A DNA stretch of 64,000 bases, from NCBI RefSeq assembly GCF_009906855.1, contig NZ_CP047650.1, forward strand, positions 620,001 to 684,000, read 5' to 3'. Origin of the DNA: Xylophilus rhododendri. Lineage in GTDB: Bacteria; Pseudomonadota; Gammaproteobacteria; Burkholderiales; Burkholderiaceae_C. Below the pieces are notes generated by a model, which had not been told where the DNA came from, searched no databases, and saw only the letters and a list, made by a program, of their open reading frames with translations. The first letter of the stretch is position 1. Each line of letters begins with the position of its first letter. The position numbers were made by a program, and so were the translations under genes. This document shows positions 10,464 through 18,542 of this stretch, in pieces.

Positions 10464-10692
10464 CGGCCGTCGACCCCCCGCCGCCTCGAAACTCGCCATC
10501 TCCTGCAACACCAGGCAGGCCGGCATGCAGGGTCAGCACGCCGCGCAGCATGGCCACCTTGCGGGCAATGCCGGTCTCGTCCAGGCCGGTGCCGGCACCG
10601 GTGCACTCCTCCAGCGGCACGCCGACCAGGCGGGCAGCAGCGACTGGCCTTTGGCCAGGACCTGGTCGCGCTGGGCGGCGGTCATGGCCGGC
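10464..10692 (-). pseudogene. Decayed partial copy of cobT
   Basis: Three blocks match the intact cobT at 12200-13237 in the same order. They are the 3' end (about 10464-10522 against 12208-12263), a middle block (10523-10632 against about 12575-12690, encoding GVPLEECTGAGTGLDE), and a block at 10633-10692 matching about 12766-12821. About 310 and 75 bases are deleted between the blocks, and the product would be non-functional. It sits upstream of the repeat-family gene at 8959-10227, just as the intact cobT sits upstream of the one at 10803-12065. Confidence 0.8.
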
Positions 10693-10700
10693 CGCGATGT

Positions 10701-10775
10701 TCATCCGGCGACCTTGCCGATCAGGCCGAGGTGGGCGATGTAGCCGAGCGCCGAGCGATAGATCACCGGCACCCA
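10701..10775 (-). pseudogene. 3' remnant of a further repeat-family gene
   Basis: Reading the minus strand gives PVIYRSALGYIAHLGLIGKV then AG and a TGA stop at 10701-10703, clearly homologous to the C-terminal PVIYRTAIGYTSDKSLIGKI-AG of the 8959-10227 protein. Nothing upstream matches the rest of the gene. The codons are GC-rich, unlike the intact family members, so this may be an older copy. It abuts the cobT remnant directly. Confidence 0.7.
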
Positions 10776-10802
10776 TCGACCACAAATAGGCCAGAGCACG
10801 TC

Positions 10803-12065
10803 TCATCCATTTGCAGATTTTCCGACCATGGCCAGATCGGATGTATATCCAAGCACGGTTTTGTAGATGACGGGGCCGTTATCGCCGCCCCGGCGCAATT
10901 CGAACACGTCGTCACGCGACACGCCGGTCGCGCCAAGAAGGACAAACCCGTCGCCGGCATTGTATTTGTTCCAGTAGTATCGCGTGCCATTATCGATGCC
11001 GCCACTATAGATTCCATTCAGATACCCGGTATATACGCCCGCGTTCGGGTCCAGAAGCTTGTCGTCAAGACGCAGGAACATCGTTCCATTGAAAAGCCAA
11101 GCGGAAATACCGAAGGTCTTGCTGTAGATAACCTCGCCATTCTTTCCGCCTTTACGCACCTCGAACAGGTCGCCTGGGGCACCGTCCTCCCGGTAAAAAC
11201 TGAGCGTACCATCCTGCAGTTTTCCGCCACGCCAATAATTGACAACGCCGTCGATCACGTCGCCGACGTACTGATCATTCTTGAAAAAGGAAATATTCAG
11301 CCCGCTCTTGACCAAGGTTTCGGAGAGCCCAAGCGAAATCTTCGTTCCTTCCAGCGAGACTGAAATTCCAAAAACATCGCTATAAACCACGGGCCCGGTT
11401 TCACTCCCCAAACGCAACTCGAACTTGTCGCCGGGCTTTGTATTTTCATTGCTGTAATAGCAGAGACCGTCCTTTATGCCATTCCCATGCCATCCGTAGA
11501 CGCGTCCGCCCTCAATATGACCAAAATACTGGCCATTCATCAGAAAGCAATAATTCCGTTCTTCCCGAAGCAGGGATTCCGGAATTTGCATCCGAACCAG
11601 CGACCCATTAAGCAGAGCATTAACATAACAAAGCAAACTTACCTCATTTCCTACGCTTTCGTTCAACAATGAAAGCCGCAGAGCAAAATACGGACAGGCC
11701 TCTGGGAGAGGCTTCAACAATATCGGCTTGTAAAGCTCCAGAGCGAAGTCTGCCGGCCTGCCCAAGTGCATGACGGGATTCATGAGCCGCACGCGCTCGG
11801 AAAAATTGCCGGCCCACTCCATGCGCTGCAGGTTATCGGAGGTTATTTTTAACTTGCTTTCCGCCGCCTTGATGCCCTCGGTGGCAATCGGCTCCCGATC
11901 CGATTCGCAGCATATTGAATCGCCATACTCGAATTGATTATTCGAAAAATGGGCCGCAATCTGCCAGTCGGGGGCGGTGGGATCGGCGAATGCGACTCTG
12001 ATGCCTCCGCGATAGGCATGAAAACTGGCGGCAGGATGGCTCACTATCTTGAGATAGGTCGGCAT
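10803..12065 (-). CDS. MxTYLK repeat-family protein, long form
   Basis: A 420-residue protein of unknown function, intact. Start MPTYLKI at 12065 with GAGGAG six bases upstream. Residues 1-136 form the family N-terminal domain, ending LLNE exactly where the solo protein at 1102-1512 stops. Residues of about 146-232, 233-318 and 319-406 are three tandem repeats. Each has a GIS/L-x-G strand, F-x-N-x-x-Y-x-G-x-I, a Y-W or Y-G-W pair, Y-x-x-x-x-x-x-G-D-x-F-E-(L/V)-R and G-(P/E)-V-(I/V)-Y. The chain is probably all beta. It has no export signal. It lies 134 bases downstream of cobT on the same strand and could be read from the cobT transcript. Codon use is poorer in G/C than cobT. Confidence 0.75.
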   Translation of the reverse strand: MPTYLKIVSHPAASFHAYRGGIRVAFADPTAPDWQIAAHFSNNQFEYGDSICCESDREPIATEGIKAAESKLKITSDNLQRMEWAGNFSERVRLMNPVMHLGRPADFALELYKPILLKPLPEACPYFALRLSLLNESVGNEVSLLCYVNALLNGSLVRMQIPESLLREERNYCFLMNGQYFGHIEGGRVYGWHGNGIKDGLCYYSNENTKPGDKFELRLGSETGPVVYSDVFGISVSLEGTKISLGLSETLVKSGLNISFFKNDQYVGDVIDGVVNYWRGGKLQDGTLSFYREDGAPGDLFEVRKGGKNGEVIYSKTFGISAWLFNGTMFLRLDDKLLDPNAGVYTGYLNGIYSGGIDNGTRYYWNKYNAGDGFVLLGATGVSRDDVFELRRGGDNGPVIYKTVLGYTSDLAMVGKSANG

Positions 12066-12199
12066 ATCGAGCTCCTCGGAAATTGGGGATGGCTCCATAT
12101 TTTCGCGTTGTCATCGAAGCGTGCACCCACCATCCAATAGGCCATTTGGTCCAGACGGCGCCATATCTCGAAGGCGTTACTGTTGCGGCCAAGCTCTTG

Positions 12200-13237
12200 T
12201 CAAGCCGCCGTCGAAACCCCCGCCGCCTCGAAACTCGCCATCTCCTGCAACACCAGGCAGGCCGACTGCAGCAGCGGCCAGGCCAGCGCCGCGCCGGAGC
12301 CCTCGCCCAGCCGCAGTCCCAGCGACAGCAGCGGCTCGGCGCCCAGGTGGGCCAGCATGGCGCCGTGGCCGCGTTCGCCGGAACGGTGGGCGAACACGCA
12401 GCGCTGGAGCACCTTCGGCGCCAGGGCCGCGGCCACCATCACGGCGGAGCTGGTGATGAAGCCGTCGACCACGATCACCCGCCGCTCGGCCGCGGCCTGC
12501 AGCACCGCGCCGGCCAGGGTGGCGATCTCGAAACCGCCGAAGGCGGCCAGGGCATCCAGCGCCGTCTGCGCATCGGCATGCAGGGCCAGCACGCCGCGCA
12601 GCACCGCCACCTTGCGGGCGATGCCAGCCTCGTCCAGGCCGGTGCCGGCACCGGTGCATTCCTCCAGCGGCACGCCCACCAGGCGGGCCAGCAGCAGCGA
12701 GGCGGCCGAGGTGTTGCCTATGCCCATCTCGCCGAGCAGCAGCACATTGCCGGGCAGGCCGCGCACCAGCGACTGGCCGTTGGCCAGGGCGTGGTCGCGC
12801 TGGGCGGCGGTCATGGCCGGGCCGGTGGAAGCATCGGCGGTGCCGCGGGCGATCTTCAGTTCGGCCAGGCCGGGCCGCGGCGCGAAATCGTGCGCCACGC
12901 CGCAGTCGGCCACGGTGAGCGCCAGGCCATGCTGGCGCGCCAGCACGCTGACGGCGGCGCCGCCGGCCAGGAAGTTCTCCACCATCTGCCAGGTGACGTC
13001 ACTCGGATAGGCCGACACGCCACGCGCCGCCAGCCCATGGTCGGCCGCGCAGACCAGCAGCTGCGGCGCCTGCAGCCGGGGCGATTCGCTGCCCAGGATC
13101 AGGCCGATCTGCAGCGCCAGCGACTCCAGCCGGCCGAGCGAGCCCAGCGGCTTGGTCTTGTGGTCGATCAGGTGCTGGAGGCGGGCCGACAGGGCGGCGT
13201 CGCGCAGGTCGGGGATGGAGGGAAGAACGAAGGTCAT
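12200..13237 (-). CDS. cobT: Nicotinate-nucleotide-dimethylbenzimidazole phosphoribosyltransferase
   Basis: Makes alpha-ribazole-5'-phosphate, the lower-ligand precursor of cobalamin, from nicotinate mononucleotide and dimethylbenzimidazole in the cytosol. It has 345 residues, the usual length. Family motifs are clear: KPLGSLGRLE near residue 29, CAADHG near 63, GEMGIGNT near 168, ECTGAGTG near 192, and the catalytic Glu (E312) in GLRLGEGSGA. It is separated from the main B12 operon by argE-, tctC- and repeat-family genes. A decayed copy lies at 10464-10692. The usual partner cobS is not next to it. Confidence 0.95.
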   Translation of the reverse strand: MTFVLPSIPDLRDAALSARLQHLIDHKTKPLGSLGRLESLALQIGLILGSESPRLQAPQLLVCAADHGLAARGVSAYPSDVTWQMVENFLAGGAAVSVLARQHGLALTVADCGVAHDFAPRPGLAELKIARGTADASTGPAMTAAQRDHALANGQSLVRGLPGNVLLLGEMGIGNTSAASLLLARLVGVPLEECTGAGTGLDEAGIARKVAVLRGVLALHADAQTALDALAAFGGFEIATLAGAVLQAAAERRVIVVDGFITSSAVMVAAALAPKVLQRCVFAHRSGERGHGAMLAHLGAEPLLSLGLRLGEGSGAALAWPLLQSACLVLQEMASFEAAGVSTAA

Positions 13238-13315
13238 GGAACGGTCAGGAGAGAAGCGCTGAGGCGGCGGCGAGTGTATCGGCCGGCGCCTGTCCCGCTC
13301 CTGACCTGCCGTGCC

Positions 13316-14290
13316 TTATTCCACCTTGGCGCCGGAGGCCTTGACCACCTCGGCCATGCGCACATAGTCCACCGCCAGCAGCTTGCCGAAATCGGCGCTG
13401 CTCATGGCCTGCGGGCGGATGCCCTGCTTGTCCAGCCGCTCCAGGATCACCGGATCCTCCAGCAGCTTGTTGACCGCCGCGTTCACCCTGGCGACCTGCG
13501 CGGCCGGCGTGGCGACCGGGCCCAGCAGGCCGAACCAGGAATCGAACTGGTAGCCCGGCAGGCCGCTCTCGGCGATGGTGGGCACGCTGGGCAGGTACTT
13601 GGAACGCTGGGTGGAGGTCACGCCGATCAGGCGCACACGGCTGTCGTTGGTGAAGGCCAGCGCGCCGATGCTGGCGGCGATGATGGACTGGGCCCGGCCC
13701 GACAGCACCTCGTTGATCGCCTCGCCGGTGGCCTTCAGCGGGATGTGCACCACGTCGATGCCGGCCTTGCCGTTGAAGTAGGCCATGGCCAGGTGGGTGG
13801 CGCTGCCCACGCCGCTGGTGGCGTAGTTGAGTTTGCCGGGGTTGGCCTTGGCGTAGCGGATGTATTCGGCCACCGTCTTGGCGGGCACGTCGGCGTGGAT
13901 CATCAGCACGTAGTCGGCGGTGCCGATGTGCGCGATGGGCACGAAGTCCTTCTGCGGGTCGTAGTTCAGCTTGGTGTAGAGCGTGCCGGCGATGTTGTGG
14001 CTGGCCGCCGCCAGCACCATGGTGTTGCTGTTGCCCGCGGCCTTGGCCACGTAGCTGGTTCCCACGGTGCCGCCGGCGCCGGCGCGGTTCTCCACCAGCA
14101 CCGGCTGGCCCAGGGCCAGGCCGAGTTCGGTGGAGAACGAGCGCGCCAGGATGTCCTGCACGCCGCCGGCCGCGAAGGGCACGACCACATGGGTGACCTG
14201 GCTGGGCGCCTGGGCGAAGGCACGGCCGGCGGCCGCGGTGGCGCCCAGGGCGAAGGTGGCGCCGATGAAGCGGCGGCGGTCTGCGGTCAT
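13316..14290 (-). CDS. Bug/TctC-family periplasmic solute receptor
   Basis: A 324-residue tripartite-tricarboxylate-transporter type receptor that binds a carboxylate or related ligand in the periplasm. The N-terminus has consecutive arginines and a hydrophobic stretch (RRRFIG...AFAQA), so export may be by Tat or Sec. Core motifs of the family are present: VVPFAAGG, ENRAGAGG, and the GxGSATHLA region. I chose the ATG at 14290 over upstream ones because the signal peptide begins there. No TctA/TctB membrane genes are nearby, as is common for the many orphan Bug receptors of Burkholderiales. It follows the M20 peptidase gene by 38 bases and is probably cotranscribed, suggesting a linked substrate. 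Confidence 0.85.
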   Translation of the reverse strand: MTADRRRFIGATFALGATAAAGRAFAQAPSQVTHVVVPFAAGGVQDILARSFSTELGLALGQPVLVENRAGAGGTVGTSYVAKAAGNSNTMVLAAASHNIAGTLYTKLNYDPQKDFVPIAHIGTADYVLMIHADVPAKTVAEYIRYAKANPGKLNYATSGVGSATHLAMAYFNGKAGIDVVHIPLKATGEAINEVLSGRAQSIIAASIGALAFTNDSRVRLIGVTSTQRSKYLPSVPTIAESGLPGYQFDSWFGLLGPVATPAAQVARVNAAVNKLLEDPVILERLDKQGIRPQAMSSADFGKLLAVDYVRMAEVVKASGAKVE

Positions 14291-14328
14291 TTCTGCTTTC
14301 TGAGGGGAAGGGGAAAAAATGGGTCGTA

Positions 14329-15549
14329 TCAGTTCACGCACAGCTCGTCGGCCAGGCGGCGCATGAAACGCTCGCACCAGGCCAGCTGGTCCAGCGTCAC
14401 CCATTCGTTGGGCTGGTGCGCCTGGGCGATATGGCCCGGGCCGCAGACGATGGTGGGCACTCCGACCTGGTGGAACAGCGCCGCCTCGGTGCCGAAGGAG
14501 ACCTTCACCGCCTGGCTGGCGCCATCGACCTCGGCGCAGCGAAAGCTGATCTGCGCGATCTCGCTGGCGGCGTCGGTGGCAAAGCCCGGCAGCACCGAGG
14601 TCTGGCGGTGGGTGATGCCGGTCTCGGGCGCCACCGCCTGCATGGCGGGAATCAGGCTGTCGGCGAATTCCTTGGCCTCGTTGAACAGGGTCAGCGGAGA
14701 GTCGAGATGGTGATGCCGGATCTCCCAGGCGATCTCGCAGTCGCGCGGAATGATGTTGAGCGCCGTGCCGCCCTGGATCACGCCGGTATGCACCGTCGTG
14801 TAGGGCACGTCGAACAGCGGATCGAAGGGGCCTTCGGCGGCCAGGCGGCGCGCCATGGTCTTGAGTTTGGTGACGAACTCGCAGGCCACTTCCACCGCGT
14901 TCACCCCCAGCGGGGTGAGCGAGGAATGCGCCTCGTGCCCGCGCACCGAAGTCTTGTAGCCGTGCTTGCCCTTGTGGGCGATCACCACCTGCATGCCGGT
15001 GGGCTCGCCGACGATGCAGCCGGCCGGGCGGTAGCCCTTGTCGACCATCATGGCGATCATGCGGCGCACGCCGATGCAGCCGACTTCCTCGTCATAGCTG
15101 AAGGCCAGGTGCACCGGGCGCTTCAGCTTGCGCTTCAACAATTCAGGCACCAGCCAGAGCGCGGTGGCGCCGAAGCCCTTCATGTCGGTCACGCCGCGGC
15201 CGAAGAGCTTGTCGCCGACCAGGGTGGCGGTGAAGGGATCGGTGTCCCAGGGCTGGCCGTCGACCGGCACCACATCGGTATGGCCGGAGAGCACGATGCC
15301 GCCGACCTTGGTCTCGCCGTTCTCGGCCGGCAGCGTGGCCCAGAGGTTGGCCTTGCGGCCGCTGTCGTCGTGGGTCAGCTCACAGTGGACGCCCTGGCTT
15401 TCCAGCAACTCGCGGGTCCAGTCGATGAGGGAGAGATTGCTGTCGCGCGAGACCGAGGAAAAGGAGATCCACTTCTCGATCATCGGCAGCGCGGCCAGGT
15501 TGGCGGCGGTGGCCGGTGCGTGGCTCGGCGGTGTGAAGGGGGCGTTCAT
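14329..15549 (-). CDS. argE: M20-family deacetylase, acetylornithine deacetylase-like
   Basis: A 406-residue zinc hydrolase of the ArgE/DapE group, cleaving N-acyl groups from amino acids such as N-acetylornithine. Metal and catalytic residues are visible: H90 and D92 in GHTDVVP, D122 in GVTDMKG, the E154-E155 pair (YDEEVG), and a C-terminal His in GHIAQAHQ. Start MNAPFTPP at 15549. Its pairing with a Bug receptor fits catabolism or salvage of an acylated amino acid as well as arginine synthesis, so the argE name is by sequence type only. Confidence 0.8.
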   Translation of the reverse strand: MNAPFTPPSHAPATAANLAALPMIEKWISFSSVSRDSNLSLIDWTRELLESQGVHCELTHDDSGRKANLWATLPAENGETKVGGIVLSGHTDVVPVDGQPWDTDPFTATLVGDKLFGRGVTDMKGFGATALWLVPELLKRKLKRPVHLAFSYDEEVGCIGVRRMIAMMVDKGYRPAGCIVGEPTGMQVVIAHKGKHGYKTSVRGHEAHSSLTPLGVNAVEVACEFVTKLKTMARRLAAEGPFDPLFDVPYTTVHTGVIQGGTALNIIPRDCEIAWEIRHHHLDSPLTLFNEAKEFADSLIPAMQAVAPETGITHRQTSVLPGFATDAASEIAQISFRCAEVDGASQAVKVSFGTEAALFHQVGVPTIVCGPGHIAQAHQPNEWVTLDQLAWCERFMRRLADELCVN

Positions 15550-15680
15550 GGCGGATCCGAAAAACGATGGAGTCCGGCATCGTATGCCGGCCCGGATCCG
15601 AGGCAATTCCTGTGCCCGGCAAAAGCCTGCAGGGCCGCGCGGCTAGGTCGGGGGGGCCAGCCTGTCGCGAGCGGCCAGCC

Positions 15681-16142
15681 TTACGAGTGCACGAATTTGA
15701 TCAGGACGACCGAATCGGGTGCTGTGTCGGGGAATGGCGCCACGCGATAATCCATGTCTGCTTTGAAAATCGACTCCGATCTCTTTCTCAAAAGGGTTTC
15801 AGGAAACAGAGCCGATATGGACGCCAGAACGCCCTTCATGGTGATTTGTTGATGAACCTGGTCGGAAATCCTGATCCTGCCTGGCGTGGCGTTCGATTCC
15901 CGAGCAGCCTCGACATCGCTCCAACTCCTGTATTCCATTTCGTTCACAAAAAATTCCTGGCTGGCAAGTGGAGTTGCGCCATCGGCGCCGAATTTGGTCC
16001 ACCTCATCCAGCCGAAACTGCCGCGCGGAATCCAGGGAAACACCTCAACCCGGTAATGGATGCCCTCGATTTTGTATTCCAGGCGATTGTTCGGGCTCAG
16101 GGAAAAATCGGAGCCATTCAACACTTGCAGATAAGTCGGCAT
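15681..16142 (-). CDS. Stand-alone N-terminal domain protein of the MxTYLK family
   Basis: A 153-residue protein beginning MPTYLQVLNG, like the first strand of the repeat-family proteins, and ending with a D-Y-R-V-x-P-x-P-x-x-x-P-D-x-V-x-L-x-x-F segment. That segment aligns with the end of their N-terminal domain (KP-x-x-x-x-x-P-D-x-x-L-x-x-x-x-F/L-NE). It therefore looks like a second solo copy of that domain, more divergent than the one at 1102-1512. It has no signal peptide; Trp- and Arg-rich middle. Codon use is looser than in the cob genes on one side and argE on the other. Function unknown. Confidence 0.55.
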   Translation of the reverse strand: MPTYLQVLNGSDFSLSPNNRLEYKIEGIHYRVEVFPWIPRGSFGWMRWTKFGADGATPLASQEFFVNEMEYRSWSDVEAARESNATPGRIRISDQVHQQITMKGVLASISALFPETLLRKRSESIFKADMDYRVAPFPDTAPDSVVLIKFVHS

Positions 16143-16260
16143 AAATCAGCTCATTCTTGATGTGAAACTGCGCTCCAGAGCGTGCCGATTGTGAGGCGCC
16201 CCTGGCCCCACATGAATGGAATGCGTTGATCCTTTCAGGCTCGTGGGAGAGCCGAAATGC

Positions 16261-17700
16261 TCAGTCGATCAAACCGTCCAGTACATGCGGGTCGAAACAT
16301 CGATCAGCCATCGCGGCCAGGCCGTCGAAGACGCTGTCGAGCGTGGGGGCCCCGGCGCCGAACAGGGCGTGCAGCACGGCCGGGTCCTCGAACATGCCGT
16401 GCAAGTACACCCCCAGCACATTGCCGTGCGCGTTCTGCCAGCCCAGGCCGGCGGGCAGCACCGCATGCGGCGCGGCCAGGTCGGGGCGCGGTGCGGTCTG
16501 GCCCTGGTGGATCTCGTAGCCGGACAGCGCAACGCCCGACAGCGCCGACCAGCTGCCGCGCACCGTGCCGAAGCTGGCGCGGGTGTGGCGCACCGTCTTC
16601 TCGGGTGAGAAGGCGGTGACCAGCGGCAGCAGGCCCAGGCCGGGGCCGTTGCCGTCGATGCCGTGGGCATCGACCAGGGCCTCGCCCAGCATCTGCAGGC
16701 CGCCGCAGATGCCCAGCACCGGCCGGCCGCGGGCGGCGTGGGTGGTGACGGCGGCGTCCAGGCCCTGCGAGCGCATCCAGGCCAGGTCGCCGCTGGTGTG
16801 CTTGGAGCCGGGCAGTACGATCCAGTCGGCGGCATGCAGTTCTGCCGGCGTGCGGGCCCAGACCAGGCGCACGCCTTCGATGTTCTTCAGCGCCTGGTAT
16901 TCGTCCAGGTTGCTGATGCGCGGATAGGCCACCACCGCGATGGTGCGGCGCACCGTGCCGGCGGCGCCGGCCGGGCGGTCGTCGAACACGCCGTCTTCTT
17001 CCGGCAGGCCGTGGCGCCAGAACATGGGCACGGTGGCCACCGTGGGCACGCCGGTCATCTCGCGCAGCATCTCGGGGCCGGGTGCCAGCAGGCTGGCGTC
17101 GCCGCGGAATTTGTTGAGCACGAAGCCGCGCAGCAGTGCGCGGTCGGCCTCGGGCAGCAGCGCCCAGGTGCCGTAGAGATGGGCGAAGGCGCCGCCGCGG
17201 TCGATGTCGGTGACCAGCAGGCAGCGGGCATCGCCGTGGCGCGCCACCTTCATGTTGACGATGTCGCTGGACTGCAGGTTGATCTCGGCGGGCGAGCCGG
17301 CGCCTTCGATGACCACCACGTCGTTCTCGGCGCGCAGCGCAGCTAGCGCATCGGCCACGAAGGGCCAGACATGGGCGCTGCGTTCGCGCCAGGGCAGGCG
17401 CGACAGGGCGGTGTCGACCTGGCCCATCAGCACCAGCTGGCTGGCGGTGTCGCGCTCGGGCTTGAGCAGCACCGGGTTCATGCGCACATCGGGCACGGCG
17501 CGCGCGGCCAGGGCCTGGAAGTACTGGGCGCTGCCGATCTCGCCGCCGGTCACCACCCGGGCGTTGTTGCTCATGTTCTGCGCCTTGAAGGGCGCGACCT
17601 TCAGGCCCTGGTCGGCGTACCAGCGGCACAGGGCCGTGGTCAGCCAGCTCTTGCCGGCGCCGCTGGTGGTGCCCAGCACCATCACGCAGCGCGCGGTCAC
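16261..17700 (-). CDS. cobQ: Cobyric acid synthase
   Basis: A glutamine-dependent ATP ligase (479 residues) that amidates four side-chain carboxylates of adenosylcobyrinate a,c-diamide. It has an N-terminal DRTG/ATPase-like domain (GTTSGAGKS, residues 10-18; APFKAQNMSNN) and a C-terminal class I glutamine amidotransferase-like domain with the nucleophile Cys in ILGICGGLQMLG and a His in GVYLHGMF. I chose the GTG at 17700 because it overlaps the stop of the upstream gene as GTGA, the overlap style used throughout this operon. An ATG six codons downstream is the alternative. It is the last gene of the main B12 operon. Confidence 0.95.
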   Translation of the reverse strand: MTARCVMVLGTTSGAGKSWLTTALCRWYADQGLKVAPFKAQNMSNNARVVTGGEIGSAQYFQALAARAVPDVRMNPVLLKPERDTASQLVLMGQVDTALSRLPWRERSAHVWPFVADALAALRAENDVVVIEGAGSPAEINLQSSDIVNMKVARHGDARCLLVTDIDRGGAFAHLYGTWALLPEADRALLRGFVLNKFRGDASLLAPGPEMLREMTGVPTVATVPMFWRHGLPEEDGVFDDRPAGAAGTVRRTIAVVAYPRISNLDEYQALKNIEGVRLVWARTPAELHAADWIVLPGSKHTSGDLAWMRSQGLDAAVTTHAARGRPVLGICGGLQMLGEALVDAHGIDGNGPGLGLLPLVTAFSPEKTVRHTRASFGTVRGSWSALSGVALSGYEIHQGQTAPRPDLAAPHAVLPAGLGWQNAHGNVLGVYLHGMFEDPAVLHALFGAGAPTLDSVFDGLAAMADRCFDPHVLDGLID

Positions 17701-18506
17701 AGCAATCGAACCTGCTGGTCGGAATCGCCTTTTCTGACTTCCACGATGCCGTCCAGCGCCTTCACCATGGCGGGGAAGTTGGCGTGGCCGTATTCCTTGG
17801 GGTCGAAGGTGGGGTCGAGGCGCTTGATCATGTGGAAGATCGAGCCCTTGTTCACCCAGGGGTCGCCCTTGGTCTCGGCCAGCAGGTGCACCGCGCGGCG
17901 CAGCATCTCGGCGGCCGGGTCGAGCGGGGGCGGCGGCGGGGCGGCGGGGGTCTCGGGCGGCAGTTCCTCGGGCGGTTGCTCGATCAGGTTCTCGTAGTAG
18001 CGGAACTCGTGGCAGCTCTTGGCCCAGTGGCGGTTGGTGGAGCGCCGGGTGCCGATGCCCACGAGGGTGCGGCCGGCGGCCTTGATCTTCTGCGAGACGG
18101 GCATGAAGTCGCTGTCGCCGCCGACGATGATGACGGTGCCGATATGGCTGAAGCGCTGGATGTCTTCCACCGCGTCCAGGCAGAGCTTGATGTCCGCCCC
18201 GTTCTTGGCCGAGGCGCCGGGCGGGAAGAGCTGGATCAGCTCGACCGCGCCCTGCAGCAGCGCGTCGCGGTAACGGCCGTAGAACTGCCAGTTGCAGTAG
18301 CCCCGGTTGATCGCCACCGGGCCGAAGGAGGCGGCCAGCTCGACGATGGCCTGCACGTCCACCAGCGGCTCCTGCACCTTGAAGCGGTTGTCGGTCTTGC
18401 CGTAGGTGCCCTCGCCGTAGCGGTCTTCCACCAGGCTGGCGTGCAGGTTCTCGAAGTCCCAGTAAAGGGCGACGGACCGGTTGTCTTCGTTGTCGGGGCG
18501 TGCCAT
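17697..18506 (-). CDS. NYN-domain ribonuclease-like protein with C-terminal OST-HTH/LOTUS domain
   Basis: A 269-residue protein. The N-terminal half (about residues 10-165) is a PIN-like NYN/DUF88 domain with acidic residues placed as in LabA-type proteins: D17 in LYWDFEN, the D of GADIKL and D-A-V, and GGDSDF. The C-terminal 75 residues (MLRRAVHLLAETKGDPW...GSIFHMIKRLDPTFDPKEYG) match an OST-HTH/LOTUS RNA-binding domain, after a proline-rich linker. It probably binds and cuts RNA. It is embedded in the cobalamin operon, overlapping cobQ by 4 bases and 36 bases from cobC, although no known B12 step needs it. Confidence 0.8.
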   Translation of the reverse strand: MARPDNEDNRSVALYWDFENLHASLVEDRYGEGTYGKTDNRFKVQEPLVDVQAIVELAASFGPVAINRGYCNWQFYGRYRDALLQGAVELIQLFPPGASAKNGADIKLCLDAVEDIQRFSHIGTVIIVGGDSDFMPVSQKIKAAGRTLVGIGTRRSTNRHWAKSCHEFRYYENLIEQPPEELPPETPAAPPPPPLDPAAEMLRRAVHLLAETKGDPWVNKGSIFHMIKRLDPTFDPKEYGHANFPAMVKALDGIVEVRKGDSDQQVRLL

Positions 18507-18542
18507 GGCGGAAAAGGAAATCAGGGCTGCGGGGCGTGCATG

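Noticed and set aside
10430..10800. A real small gene on either strand in this gap
   Set aside because: The frames present are explained by the cobT remnant and the family tail; the remaining bases hold no ribosome site with an open frame.
12083..14713. An 876-codon plus-strand frame across cobT and tctC
   Set aside because: Opposite two well-supported genes, with histidine/glutamine/glycine-rich composition and no domain.
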